From contig JACRGV010000011.1 in the NCBI GenBank assembly GCA_016212215.1, positions 1-34,604 on the forward strand: a DNA stretch of 34,604 nucleotides, in the 5' to 3' direction. Within the stretch, counting starts at the first letter, position 1, and every line of letters begins with the position of its first letter. Shown piece by piece: positions 1-8,268 of this stretch. Under the pieces are notes generated by a model. That model was not told the origin of the DNA. It worked only from the letters and a program-made list of their open reading frames with translations, and did no database searches. The position numbers and the translations under genes are program-made. The stretch is from Nitrospirota bacterium. GTDB taxonomy: Bacteria > Nitrospirota > 9FT-COMBO-42-15 > HDB-SIOI813.

Positions 1-623
1 CCTTCAAACTGATTATAAAAGGCACGCTTTACATCTTCAGGCGATTTTGTATCAGGGTCATTAAATTCAATAATCTGAAATACTGTGTATGGTTTTTTAC
101 TACCTCTCCTCTTTTTCTCATTCAGGAAGCTGATAATATTGTTTAATGTTTTATCAAAATTTGCCTTCACCCGGATGGATTCATATACCTCTTTTTCATA
201 TCCATCAAATGAGATGCTGATCATATCCAGTCCAGCATCCAGAATATCCTCCGCTGTTTTCTTACTCAACATAGTGGCATTTGTATGCAGGCAGACCTTT
301 ATCCCACGGTCAGTTGCATAAGAAATCATAGAGGCTATATCTTTATGTAAAAGAGACTCCCCGCCAAGGAAGAGATTAATATCAAAAATATAATTGTGGA
401 CATCATCAATAATCTTTTTAAAAAGACCAAGCTCCATATACCCCTTTGTATCCTTAGGAGTCTTGACATTCGGGCACATGACACATTCAAGATTACAGTA
501 ATTTGTAGGTTCAATCCAAAGAATATAGGGTGGATAATTCAGTATTGTTTGCTTTCTTTTATAAGAATAAACAGAATGGATTATCCTCTTATAGCGTTCA
601 ATCCGGCTTCTGATTTCAATCAC
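1..623 (-). CDS. Radical SAM protein (3' end beyond window)
   Basis: The minus-strand reading frame runs off the left edge, leaving about 207 N-terminal residues. After roughly 35 basic residues comes WIEPTNYCNLECVMCPN, whose CxxxCxxC is the radical SAM [4Fe-4S] motif. It is followed by LFLGGESLLHKD (the GGE element) and by the HTNATMLSKK and ISFDGY segments typical of the radical SAM barrel, so SAM-dependent radical chemistry is well supported. The substrate is not; related proteins in polysaccharide loci often carry a C-terminal SPASM domain, which would lie outside the window. The chosen start is GTG at 623. Its GTGA overlaps the stop of the upstream glycosyltransferase, and an in-frame TAG seven codons upstream (646-644) excludes a much longer protein. 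The overlap suggests translational coupling. No strong separate ribosome binding site is visible, so the exact start is uncertain. Confidence 0.85.
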   Translation of the reverse strand, partial: MIEIRSRIERYKRIIHSVYSYKRKQTILNYPPYILWIEPTNYCNLECVMCPNVKTPKDTKGYMELGLFKKIIDDVHNYIFDINLFLGGESLLHKDIASMISYATDRGIKVCLHTNATMLSKKTAEDILDAGLDMISISFDGYEKEVYESIRVKANFDKTLNNIISFLNEKKRRGSKKPYTVFQIIEFNDPDTKSPEDVKRAFYNQFE

Positions 624-1903
624 CTCTTTATAGTTGAAGTAATACTATTCAACACCCTTTTCCCGATTGCCTCAACAGAAAAGTTATTCTCAAAATATTT
701 ATATCCATTAGCCCCAATATGTTCTCTTAGATTAGCATCATTCTTGAGTTCTGTGATACCTCTTGCGAGATCATCAGGGTCACCCGGCCTGCACAAAAAG
801 GCATTCTCCTTATGTTTTAGAATGCCCTCGGTTGCAACCGTATTTCCGGTAATAAGCGATCTGCCCATTTGCAGACAGTTGTAGACTTTACAAGGTATAA
901 CCCTTAATGCCTTTTCCGTCTTGCCGAATATACCGAGGCAAATGTCAGCTCGCTGGATATATTTAATTAGTTCCTTTTCTTCGACGAATCTATCTATAAA
1001 ATTTATGTTCTTTAATTCAAGGTCAGACGCAAGTTGTTTCATTGCCGGCAGGAGCTGTCCTGTGCCTATCATGGTAAAGACTATTTCAACTTTACTCGAA
1101 TATGACCCCATCCCCACCCTATCCCTCCCCTTGAAGGGGAGGGAAATCTCCTCTCCCTCAGGGAGAGGATTAAGGTGAGGGTGGGGTTTTTCATCCTGCA
1201 ATATCTTAGCAGCATGGATGATAACATCTACTCCGTGAAGAGGTATGTAGGAGCCGAAGTAGAGGATTTCAAATTTATCTTTGCCATTCCCCCCCCCTCC
1301 TGACCTCCCCCCGCAAGGGGGGGAGGAATTTGCTTGGTAAGAGGATAAAGCCGACCCAACCGGCACTGCAAAGAACTTCCCTGCAGGCAGGCCAAACTCT
1401 TTTACAAAATATTCAATATGTGCCTGAGTATCCAACAGGACTGCGTCTGCCAGTCTGCATGACCATGTATCAAGAAACCGCAGTAATTTTGCCTTGAATG
1501 AACCCTGACGGACAATGCGTCTGTCCATTACTGCGGTATCGTAGAGTGACAGGAAGGCATCAAAGATGAGAGGTTTTCTTCTGAAGAGATTTAAGACCTT
1601 TGCAAGAAATATATCTATATGACCGGCATAGCCGACAATGATTGCATCGTAATGGCCAACACGCATGAATTTGCTTATTAGTTTTGAATAGGCAAGCAAA
1701 AGCCTGTACAACATCTTAACGATTCCACTACCGGCCTTTACCCCTTCTAACTTTTGTGATGTATCCTTCCAGAAATCCTCATGACATTCAACAACATCTA
1801 CACCATTTTTACGCAGTCCATCAATAATCACCCTGTTCCTCGGATACCCCTCTTCCATTGAGTAGGTGCCGAAATAACATATACGCAACATTCCTTTGTT
1901 CAT
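620..1903 (-). CDS. GT4-type glycosyltransferase with two repeat inserts
   Basis: A 427-residue group 1 (GT4, GT-B fold) glycosyltransferase. The N-terminal half opens with MLRICYFGTYSMEEGYPRNR and the C-terminal nucleotide-sugar half has FEILYFGSYIPLHGVDVIIHAA, MIGTGQLLPAMKQLA and an IPCKVYNCLQMGRSLITG segment in place of the usual donor-binding region. The end of the protein, from KENAFLCRPGDPDDLARGI onward, is conventional. Acceptor and sugar are not predictable; the context is surface polysaccharide. Two segments do not belong to the family: residues about 193-205 (SSPPCGGRSGGGG) and about 239-266 (KPHPHLNPLPEG...). Both are encoded by GC-rich repeat modules and both keep the frame. Start ATG 1903 lacks a clear ribosome binding site, and ATG 1891 (MLRIC) is an alternative. 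The gene follows the GT39 gene after 32 bp and overlaps the radical SAM gene by 4 bp. Confidence 0.88.
   Translation of the reverse strand: MNKGMLRICYFGTYSMEEGYPRNRVIIDGLRKNGVDVVECHEDFWKDTSQKLEGVKAGSGIVKMLYRLLLAYSKLISKFMRVGHYDAIIVGYAGHIDIFLAKVLNLFRRKPLIFDAFLSLYDTAVMDRRIVRQGSFKAKLLRFLDTWSCRLADAVLLDTQAHIEYFVKEFGLPAGKFFAVPVGSALSSYQANSSPPCGGRSGGGGNGKDKFEILYFGSYIPLHGVDVIIHAAKILQDEKPHPHLNPLPEGEEISLPFKGRDRVGMGSYSSKVEIVFTMIGTGQLLPAMKQLASDLELKNINFIDRFVEEKELIKYIQRADICLGIFGKTEKALRVIPCKVYNCLQMGRSLITGNTVATEGILKHKENAFLCRPGDPDDLARGITELKNDANLREHIGANGYKYFENNFSVEAIGKRVLNSITSTIKR
1106..1190. repeat. Module A repeat inside the GT4 gene
   Basis: This copy starts CCCCATCCCCACCC and ends GGGTGAGGGTGGGGTTTT. It contains the internal hairpins CTCCCCTTGAAGGGGAG and CTCTCCCTCAGGGAGAG. 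It is read on the minus strand as the peptide KPHPHLNPLPEGEE and onward, without stop or frameshift. Confidence 0.95.
1289..1328. repeat. Module D repeat inside the GT4 gene
   Basis: A C-run, then a hairpin CCTCCCCCC-GCAA-GGGGGGGAGG centred near 1314. It is read as SSPPCGGRSGGGG in the glycosyltransferase. It resembles the D copies near 21013-21050 and 29818-29857. Confidence 0.85.
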
Positions 1904-1935
1904 CGTCTTATTTATTGTGCATAATAGATTTTTAC

Positions 1936-3516
1936 TTAATTAACTTGTTTGCCTATTTCCCTGTTTATCCTGTATAAGGCAATATATACTTCACCTGTTT
2001 TAGGACTCTGTAGCCCTCCGATATATGATAATTCAGGCGGTACTTGTTTAGGGTAAAATAAGAATCGGAGTTCAGGTCTTCTTTCATACTCAAATTCCCT
2101 TTCAAGGACAATATAATCCACTGACTTTTCCTTTGCCAGTTGAAGCATTTCAATATACGTAGCAGGCGTATTAAACCATATCGCATCAGCATAATAGGGC
2201 ATAAAAGGTTTTCTTGACATAACCCTTAGCGGATGAGGTAGTTCTTTCTTCATCCATAGCCCGACTGTTTCTCTTACATACTTATCATCTATTTTTCCCA
2301 TGAAATGTAATTTCACCGGAAACAGGATAAGGTGTAAGGTAAAGGAAAGCAGGACCAAAACGATCATTGCAGGAACCAATATCTTCCTTGTCTCTTGGGA
2401 TTTAATCAAATCTCCAATCCGTAAAATCCCGGCGGAAACAATAATCAATAACAATGGAAACACAGGTGACAGATACCTTATCCGCTCATCTATCATAGGA
2501 GACAGAGGTTGCACAAGCAGTGCGCTAAAATAGACTACTATTACTGAAACTAAATAGAGCACCTTCCACCTGAATAATAAACCGGCAATTACAAATATGG
2601 TGCCGATTGTAAGCATAGCAAGTAAAGCTAATGAATAATTTTGAAGGTTTAATAATATTTTCTTCACCAGTCTTAATAAAGCACTCTCTTTCACAGCACC
2701 TTTTTTTATGTTTTCCCAACCTGCAGGAGTTGCAGCGCCTTCATAAGCTATTGTACCTTTTATACTTCCATAGGAACCGGCAATGGTCCAGTAACCGTAG
2801 AATGAGTGTAATTTAACCAGATAAAGTCCTGTTACAAGTATAAAACCTATTGAAAAAACTATTACAGGAACTAATGCATCTTTCCAATTCATGCCGGTTT
2901 TATTATCAGCAGGTTTTCTCACACTGAAATAATGGATTAACATCCAAATCCCGAGAACCGGTATGACAACAATACCGACAACTCTCGTCATATATGACAG
3001 ACCAATTAATCCACCGGAAACTAAAATAAATAGCAACTTCTTATTTTCAATACCATAAAGGCATCCGGCAATCCCTGATATAAATAGTGTGATAAATAGA
3101 GATTCCGTCAGCATAGACGTTGACCAGTTAATTAGGATAGGGCTGAAGAATACAAATGCAGTGCTGACCCATGCAGCCTTTTCATTGTAAACAGTTTTGG
3201 CAATATAGAATACTGGAATTATCAGAATGGCCCCTGACAGAATAGAAACCAGCACTCCAGCTTTCTCAATATTTCCGGTGAATAATGAGAAAAATGCAAT
3301 AACCAAAGAATAAAGTGGCGGCAGAATAGTATTATTACCCCCGGCAAAATCAAAAAATAACCTCCCGTTTAGTATGGATTTTGCGAAGGAAAGATATAAC
3401 GCTGAATCAGGATATGTAACAAATACGCTGGCAGTTGATATGCGAACTATAAAAGATAAAAATGTTATTATCCCAAGGATAATCCACTTCAGCTTTGTAT
3501 CAGAAATATTCTTCAT
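1936..3516 (-). CDS. GT39/ArnT-like membrane glycosyltransferase
   Basis: A 526-residue polytopic membrane protein. A first membrane segment (about residues 11-30, WIILGIITFLSFIVRI) is followed by a periplasmic loop with YPDSALYLSFAKSIL, then AGGNNTILPPLYSLVIAFFS and about nine more hydrophobic segments. The order (TM1, Asp-containing loop, LPPLYS segment, soluble C-terminal region from about residue 430) is that of the PMT_2/GT39 superfamily, which uses polyprenyl-phosphate-linked sugars on the outer face of the inner membrane. A role in moving a sugar from undecaprenyl phosphate to a glycan or lipid is inferred. The upstream genes fit: a DPM-type GT2 that could make the lipid-linked donor, and a small DUF2304 protein. 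Its start (ATG 3516) overlaps the DUF2304 stop by 4 bp (ATGA). Confidence 0.83.
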   Translation of the reverse strand: MKNISDTKLKWIILGIITFLSFIVRISTASVFVTYPDSALYLSFAKSILNGRLFFDFAGGNNTILPPLYSLVIAFFSLFTGNIEKAGVLVSILSGAILIIPVFYIAKTVYNEKAAWVSTAFVFFSPILINWSTSMLTESLFITLFISGIAGCLYGIENKKLLFILVSGGLIGLSYMTRVVGIVVIPVLGIWMLIHYFSVRKPADNKTGMNWKDALVPVIVFSIGFILVTGLYLVKLHSFYGYWTIAGSYGSIKGTIAYEGAATPAGWENIKKGAVKESALLRLVKKILLNLQNYSLALLAMLTIGTIFVIAGLLFRWKVLYLVSVIVVYFSALLVQPLSPMIDERIRYLSPVFPLLLIIVSAGILRIGDLIKSQETRKILVPAMIVLVLLSFTLHLILFPVKLHFMGKIDDKYVRETVGLWMKKELPHPLRVMSRKPFMPYYADAIWFNTPATYIEMLQLAKEKSVDYIVLEREFEYERRPELRFLFYPKQVPPELSYIGGLQSPKTGEVYIALYRINREIGKQVN

Positions 3517-3863
3517 TTTTCTCCAAGCCTCTTTATCTCTGTCTCAAGTATCGCCACATGCTGTGCCAGGTCTTTCACATGGTTGTGCAGGCTTGAAATC
3601 TTGGTTGCATAATAAAGATTTATTACCATAAAAAAGATACCGCCGAACAGAAAGAGTGTTGTTGTAGGAAGTACCGCACCAATTGCCCTTGTTATAAGGT
3701 TCAGCAAGTCATACCATACTGCAAGCACTATTACACCGGCCCCTGTTAGAAGCCATAGCCATGAAAATTCCTCCCGTAACTTACGCCTCCTTACAAGGTC
3801 AATAATAACGATAAAAAGTAAAACACTAATGCTTATGGCAAATATCTTTTGGTGAAGCGGCAT
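3513..3863 (-). CDS. DUF2304-family small membrane protein
   Basis: A 116-residue protein with membrane segments near residues 7-22 (IFAISISVLLFIVIIDLV), 40-55 and 67-85, separated by the basic RRRKLREEFSWLWLL signature of DUF2304. It ends in a heptad-like coiled coil (HVKDLAQHVAILETEIKRL). The function of DUF2304 is not established; it is regularly found next to a GT2 enzyme, as here. I chose ATG 3863 rather than the longer ATG 3899 because CGGAGGGAGGAGATT, an excellent ribosome binding site, lies 7 nt upstream of 3863. The gene overlaps the 3' end of the GT2 gene by 38 bp, so that site is inside the GT2 coding sequence. It overlaps the next gene by 4 bp. All three are probably translated from one mRNA. 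Confidence 0.85.
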   Translation of the reverse strand: MPLHQKIFAISISVLLFIVIIDLVRRRKLREEFSWLWLLTGAGVIVLAVWYDLLNLITRAIGAVLPTTTLFLFGGIFFMVINLYYATKISSLHNHVKDLAQHVAILETEIKRLGEK

Positions 3864-4611
3864 GCTTAATCTCCTCCCTCCGTACAACACGTCTGACAAA
3901 TTTATCTCTTCTCAAAAGCGTAACGAACATGGATAGAAACATCTTAAAAACATAATACATAGGTTTTATTATTCCGCTATGCATAGAAGTGCCTTCCAGC
4001 CTGTTATGCATAACTACAGAAACCTCTTTTACACGCAAACCGGCCCTGTAAAGCATAATGATCACATCTGCATCAGGATAATCAACCGGATAGTATTTAC
4101 TCGAATAAAAACGGAGGGCATCCCTGTTCAACGCCTGAAATCCTGAAGTCGGATCCGACACAGTCATGCCTGTAACTATTGATGCAATCTTTCCAAATAA
4201 CCCTATCCCTATCTTACGTACTATTGGAGATTTATAAACGTTTTTATCATCAAGAAATCTGGAACCTATTACCACATCCACTTCCTCTTTTCTTATTTCA
4301 TTCAGTAATAACCTGATTGATTCAGGGTCATGCTGTCCATCGGCATCCATCTGGATCGCATATCTGTACCTCTTCATAAGTGCATACTTGAAGCCGGTTT
4401 GCAGTGCAGCGCCATAACCCATATTAAAAGGCAGACGTAATGCTATAGCACCCGAATCTTCTGCAACTCTTGCTGTACGATCAAGAGAACCGTCATCAAC
4501 CACAAGAATATCAATATCAGAAACTTTAGTCTTGATATTTCTTATTAGAGGTTCTATATTCTTTTCTTCATTATAAGCGGGGATTACTATGATAACTTCT
4601 TTTAGAGGCAT
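3826..4611 (-). CDS. GT2 glycosyltransferase, DPM/DPG synthase-like
   Basis: A 261-residue soluble GT-A enzyme. It begins VIIVIPAYNEEKNIEPLI, followed by the nucleotide-binding ILVVDDGSLDRT, FNMGYGAALQTGF and the DxD metal-site motif MDADGQHDPESI (about residues 88-99). SDPTSGFQALNRDAL is typical of the polyprenyl-phosphate mannose or glucose synthase branch. The likely reaction is transfer of a hexose from a nucleotide sugar to polyprenyl phosphate at the inner face of the membrane. No C-terminal membrane domain is present. Together with the DUF2304 protein and the GT39 enzyme immediately downstream it makes a plausible module: load a sugar on lipid, flip it, transfer it outside. The donor sugar cannot be predicted. 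Confidence 0.85.
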   Translation of the reverse strand: MPLKEVIIVIPAYNEEKNIEPLIRNIKTKVSDIDILVVDDGSLDRTARVAEDSGAIALRLPFNMGYGAALQTGFKYALMKRYRYAIQMDADGQHDPESIRLLLNEIRKEEVDVVIGSRFLDDKNVYKSPIVRKIGIGLFGKIASIVTGMTVSDPTSGFQALNRDALRFYSSKYYPVDYPDADVIIMLYRAGLRVKEVSVVMHNRLEGTSMHSGIIKPMYYVFKMFLSMFVTLLRRDKFVRRVVRREEIKHAASPKDICHKH

Positions 4612-4670
4612 TTATGATCCCAAATTTGCAGACAACACTTCTGTCAAACAACTCCTTTTATCTATTTAAC

Positions 4671-4838
4671 TTCACCCAAAAATCCTTTCCGGCGGGGTAA
4701 GAAAACCCCGCCTATCCACGCATAGATTGAGGATAGGCGGGACATTCTTGTCCCGCTGATTTTTACTAACCCTCCCCTTGAAGGGGAGGGGAATTTCCTC
4801 TCCCTCAGGGAGAGGATTAAGGTGAGGGTGGGGTTTTT
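4671..4838. repeat. Intergenic B + A repeat composite
   Basis: A boundary-like TTCACCCAAAAATC is followed by module B: GGCGGGGT-aagaaa-ACCCCGCC, CTATCC...GGATAG and GCGGGAC-attctt-GTCCCGC, to about 4763. A module A lacking its CCCCATCCCC end follows (4768-4838). The composite separates the two GT2 genes. It can be read as a 60-residue open frame, but every residue of that frame comes from the repeat, so it is not called as a gene. Confidence 0.93.
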
Positions 4839-4887
4839 CGTTGTCCTGATTCATTTAAATTCATCATACAATAATAATGATTTTTTT

Positions 4888-5664
4888 TCACCTTCCAACG
4901 CAGCTCATAAGGCCATACCCAATCCGTATCTTCATCCTGTACATCCAGTTCCCCATAAGAATATTCTTCCTGCCTTTTGCATAACGGCGGCAGAGCCGGT
5001 GAACTTCGTTAAGGGACTTATTTAATTCGCCGCCTGTTTTAGAACCGGAATAGAAACGAAATGATGCAAGGTATTCGTTGATTATGAAAGGCTCTGCTTT
5101 CGCACCCATTCTAAGCCACAAATCATAGTCCATCGTGTAGTGCAGGTTTTCATCTAACAGCCCAACCTCATTAAGGAATGATTTTCTGAACCATACTGCC
5201 GGTTGGGAAATAAAATCTTCAACAAGAAGCCTGTCATAACTATACCTTCCAAGCCACTTATTCTTATATCCGGTAACTGCCTTTCGTATCTCCATGCCAT
5301 CTTCATCTATAATTCGGCACCTGCCCGCTATCCACTGACAATCCTCATTGTTGGAGAAAACTGAGACTATCTTTTGCAATGCCCCATCTTCATACAAATC
5401 ATCAGAATTGAGCCATCCGATTATATCGCCCTTTGCCTTATTAAACCCTTTATTTATTGCATGAGACTGACCACGGTCTTTCTCAGAAACCCAGTCTATC
5501 CTGCCGTTGTATCTTTTCAATATATCTAAAGTACCATCCGCTGACCCGCCGTCTATAATCAGATGTTCAATCTCAAAAGCACCTTTCTGATTCAGGACAC
5601 TCTGAATCGTCTGCTCTATGTATTTGCCCTGATTAAAAGATGGGGTGATGACGGAAAGTTTCAT
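4888..5664 (-). CDS. GT2 family glycosyltransferase
   Basis: A 258-residue GT-A enzyme: LSVITPSFNQGKYIEQTIQS at the N-terminus, LIIDGGSADGTLDIL, WVSEKDRGQSHAINKGF and the metal motif IGWLNSDDLYEDGAL (about residues 82-96). ISQPAVWFRKSFLNEVG and MDYDLWLRMG form the acceptor-side region with the catalytic-base area. This is the common polysaccharide-assembly type of GT2; sugar and linkage cannot be assigned. It has no membrane segment. ATG 5664 overlaps the stop of the upstream ATPase gene by 4 bp (ATGA), so the two are co-translated even though the ATPase has no obvious glycan function. The stop is followed by repeats. Confidence 0.88.
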   Translation of the reverse strand: MKLSVITPSFNQGKYIEQTIQSVLNQKGAFEIEHLIIDGGSADGTLDILKRYNGRIDWVSEKDRGQSHAINKGFNKAKGDIIGWLNSDDLYEDGALQKIVSVFSNNEDCQWIAGRCRIIDEDGMEIRKAVTGYKNKWLGRYSYDRLLVEDFISQPAVWFRKSFLNEVGLLDENLHYTMDYDLWLRMGAKAEPFIINEYLASFRFYSGSKTGGELNKSLNEVHRLCRRYAKGRKNILMGNWMYRMKIRIGYGLMSCVGR

Positions 5665-6992
5665 TGTTCTATATTAGGATTTGAATTTTGTATCAGCCAT
5701 TGCCACAAAGAAACATATCTTATCCTTTTTTCTTCTATCTTCTCTTCACCTTCGTAATCTTCTGTAATAATTAATCCTTCATCTAATTTAAACTCTTTCA
5801 TCGCCTTGCTCAACGATTGAATTTCTCTTTTTCGGGTTTCATGATGGTTCATATCCCAGCAAACCTGTATCAGTTGTTTTACTGCTAAATCTCTTTTTAT
5901 AACAAAATCTACTTCTCTATGAGTGTTATCTTTCCAGTAAAATATCTCAATATCCTTGTCTGTTTCCTGCAGCCTTTTTAACTCCAGTAAAACAATATTT
6001 TCTGCAAGCCTGCCCAGATTCTGACTGAATCTAAAACCGGCTGTATTTGCTAAACCGGTATCAATAGCATAGACCTTTTTGGGACTTTTTTCCTGTTGCT
6101 TTATTTTAAATGAAAATCTTTTGAGAAAAAACAACATGTACGCAGTCTCAAAATATTCGGAGAATTTTTCTACCGTATCTGCGGAAACATCCAAAAACTT
6201 TTCTATAGAATTAAACGTCACAGGAGAAGATATATTGCTGAAATAAAACTTTGCAAGGCCCTTTAATTTCTCAGTTTTCCTGATCTTGAATCTTCTGATC
6301 AGGTCTTTATTTAAGATATCTTCAAAGTAGTTCAACAATATCTGTTTCTTTTCTCCTGCAAGCACAACCTCAGGAAAGGAACCTAATTCAAGATAGCTTC
6401 TGAATAATCTCATTATTTCTAACTTGTTATGCACAACATCAAGTTTATCGTTGAAAGCCACGTCATTGAAATCGAGATACTCACTAAATGAGAGCGGAAA
6501 GACTGTTATGTCGAGATGCCTGCCTGTAAGCAATGTTGATAATTCTCTGCTCAAAAGCCTTGCATTTGAACCTGAGACAATTACATTTGCCTTACCCAAT
6601 TCATGGATCATCCTCACCCATTTTTCCCAACCTTCAATCTCCTGAACCTCATCAAGAAATATATACGGTTTTCTCTTAGGATTAAGAAATTCCAGATACG
6701 TTTCATATATATCCTGGAGTGTTTTTGTATTTAGTTCCTCAAACCTAGGATCATCAAAATTTACCATCAAAATCTCTTTTTCAGACACCCCATCAGCAAT
6801 CAGAGATTTTGCCGACTGCCTCATAATATAAGATTTTCCGCTTCTCCTTGCACCCGTAATTACTACAATCTGGTTGGTCTTCAGGAACTGTTGAATTCGA
6901 TTTCGATAAGATGACCTTTCTTTACCGACATTCAACTTACCTTTCCAGAAATTCCAATCATTGAGTATTGTTATTATCTCATTTTTGTTCAT
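5661..6992 (-). CDS. AAA_14/DUF4143 P-loop ATPase
   Basis: A 443-residue protein of the AAA_14-DUF4143 type. Walker A is VITGARRSGKSYIMRQ (about residues 43-58), Walker B is KPYIFLDEVQEIEGWEKWV (about 108-126), and sensor VIVSGSNARLLSRELSTLL follows. FPLSFSEYL is the family signature. The C-terminal DUF4143 part has VYAIDTGLANTAGFRFSQN, GRLAENIVLLEL and IEIFYWKDNTHREVDFVIK, which resembles a PD-(D/E)XK nuclease fold (E..D..K spacing). These ATPases are abundant, lineage-patchy and of unknown biological role. It sits inside the glycan block and overlaps the GT2 gene by 4 bp. An 11-bp inverted repeat lies 9 bp upstream of the start. Two broken relatives lie 1.3-1.9 kb away. It appears complete. 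Confidence 0.85.
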   Translation of the reverse strand: MNKNEIITILNDWNFWKGKLNVGKERSSYRNRIQQFLKTNQIVVITGARRSGKSYIMRQSAKSLIADGVSEKEILMVNFDDPRFEELNTKTLQDIYETYLEFLNPKRKPYIFLDEVQEIEGWEKWVRMIHELGKANVIVSGSNARLLSRELSTLLTGRHLDITVFPLSFSEYLDFNDVAFNDKLDVVHNKLEIMRLFRSYLELGSFPEVVLAGEKKQILLNYFEDILNKDLIRRFKIRKTEKLKGLAKFYFSNISSPVTFNSIEKFLDVSADTVEKFSEYFETAYMLFFLKRFSFKIKQQEKSPKKVYAIDTGLANTAGFRFSQNLGRLAENIVLLELKRLQETDKDIEIFYWKDNTHREVDFVIKRDLAVKQLIQVCWDMNHHETRKREIQSLSKAMKEFKLDEGLIITEDYEGEEKIEEKRIRYVSLWQWLIQNSNPNIEQ

Positions 6993-7000
6993 TAGTTTTA

Positions 7001-7040
7001 ATTATATTAGGGATAAATCATTAATTTTACCTAATATAAT
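7001..7040. promoter_or_regulatory. Inverted repeat upstream of AAA_14 ATPase gene
   Basis: Perfect 11-bp arms, ATTATATTAGG (7001-7011) and CCTAATATAAT (7030-7040), with an AT-rich 18-nt centre. It ends 8 bp before the ATG at 6992. It could be an operator or an mRNA hairpin. Similar inverted repeats precede both broken ATPase genes at 8661 and 8844. Confidence 0.55.
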
Positions 7041-7080
7041 AGGTTTTATCGTTCTGAGTGTCAAGGTAAAGTAAAGCAGG

Positions 7081-8241
7081 TTAATGCTTTAAGTACCACT
7101 CATAGGTCTTATTAATTCCATCCTTTAAGCTTATCTTTGGTTCCCATCCGAGTGATTTGATCTTTGATATGTCAAGGAGTTTTCGTGGAGTGCCGTCAGG
7201 CTTTGATAAGTCATGCTCTATCCTGCCGTCAAAACCAACAACATCTCTTATAATGCCGGCAAGTTCTTTTATCTTTATATCCTCTCCCATCCCTATATTA
7301 ACAAGCTCTCCTGTGTCTTTATAATCATAATTCTCCATCAGATAGACGCAGGCATCGGCGAGGTCATCAACATATAGGAACTCACGGTACGGTTCGCCGC
7401 TGCCCCATAAGACGACAGAATCCTTTGTGATGCCGAGGTGTTTAAGGATGTCTTCGATGAATTCAACCGAAAATAAACCCCATCCCCACCCCCCGATTAC
7501 TACTTCGGGGGCAGGCTCTAACCCTCCCCCATTAAGTATCGGGGAGGGAATAAACTTAGCACCCTCTCCCTCAGGGAGAGGGTCAGGGTGAGGGTGGGGT
7601 TTTCCAATCCCAAAACCAAGCGGATACGTCTTCATATCATTCATTAATCCCTCAATATCCCCATTCCTCAACAGCTTTGCAAGATGGAATTTTCTAATTA
7701 ATGCAGGCAGGACGTGTGATGTCTCGAGATTAAAATTATCTTGAGGGCCATAAAGGTTAGTGGGCATCACTGATAAATAGTTTGTCCCATATTGCTCATT
7801 GTAATACCTGCAAAGTTTTATGGCTGTAATCTTCGCAATTGCATAAGGTTCATTGGTTGATTCCAGAGGGCCTATAAGTAAATGCTCCTCTTTCAAAGGC
7901 TGAGGTGCAAGTTTAGGATATATACAGGATGAACCAAGGTTTAAAAGCTTACTCACCCCATTCTTATATGCGGCATTGATAACATTTAAGGCAATCGCCG
8001 TATTATCATAAATAAATTCCGCCTTATAAGTATTATTCGCAAGTATCCCTCCGACCTTAGCGGCTGAAAGATACATCTGCTCAGGCTTCTCCTCTTCAAA
8101 GAATGTCTCCGTATCAGCCTGATTTCTTAAGTCAAGCTCTTTACTCGTCCTGCAAACAATTTCAGTTCCATCCCTCTCATTCAATTTCCTGAGAATGGCA
8201 GAACCAACAAGACCCCTGTGTCCGGCAACATAAATCTTCAT
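7081..8241 (-). CDS. fcl: GDP-L-fucose synthase with in-frame repeat insert
   Basis: The enzyme is the NADPH-dependent epimerase/reductase that turns GDP-4-keto-6-deoxymannose into GDP-L-fucose. The extended-SDR features are all present: [15 protein letters not shown] (GxxGxxG), [10 protein letters not shown] with the catalytic Ser, [12 protein letters not shown] (YxxxK), [13 protein letters not shown], and [19 protein letters not shown]. The protein has 386 residues where the family usually has about 310-320. The excess is residues about 213-258 ([14 protein letters not shown]..., [12 protein letters not shown]), encoded by a module A repeat. It falls between the ALIRKFH helix and the WGSG strand, a surface-loop region in known family structures, so activity may survive; that is inference. 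AAAGGA lies 6 nt before ATG 8241. No GDP-mannose dehydratase gene is in the window. Confidence 0.9.
   Translation of the reverse strand: MKIYVAGHRGLVGSAILRKLNERDGTEIVCRTSKELDLRNQADTETFFEEEKPEQMYLSAAKVGGILANNTYKAEFIYDNTAIALNVINAAYKNGVSKLLNLGSSCIYPKLAPQPLKEEHLLIGPLESTNEPYAIAKITAIKLCRYYNEQYGTNYLSVMPTNLYGPQDNFNLETSHVLPALIRKFHLAKLLRNGDIEGLMNDMKTYPLGFGIGKPHPHPDPLPEGEGAKFIPSPILNGGGLEPAPEVVIGGWGWGLFSVEFIEDILKHLGITKDSVVLWGSGEPYREFLYVDDLADACVYLMENYDYKDTGELVNIGMGEDIKIKELAGIIRDVVGFDGRIEHDLSKPDGTPRKLLDISKIKSLGWEPKISLKDGINKTYEWYLKH
7466..7606. repeat. Long module A repeat inside fcl
   Basis: It starts with a boundary-like ATTCAACCGAAAAT, then CCCCATCCCCACCCCC, an inserted CCCCGAT...ATCGGGG inverted repeat around 7490-7545, the CCCTCTCCCTCAGGGAGAGGG hairpin, and ends GGGTGAGGGTGGGGTTTTCC. 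At about 141 bp it is longer than other A copies and remains open in the fcl frame. Confidence 0.93.
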
Positions 8242-8268
8242 AATATTTCCTTTATCTATATGTGTGTA

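Noticed and set aside
396-884. 162-codon plus-strand frame
   Set aside because: It overlaps the radical SAM and GT4 genes on the opposite strand and has no recognisable domain.
3864-3899. Longer DUF2304 start at ATG 3899
   Set aside because: It adds 12 non-family residues inside the GT2 gene; the strong ribosome binding site serves ATG 3863.
4672-4854. 60-codon minus-strand frame with KPHPHLNPLPEGEE
   Set aside because: It is wholly made of B and A repeat sequence; the same peptide appears inside other genes as repeat translation. Not a gene.
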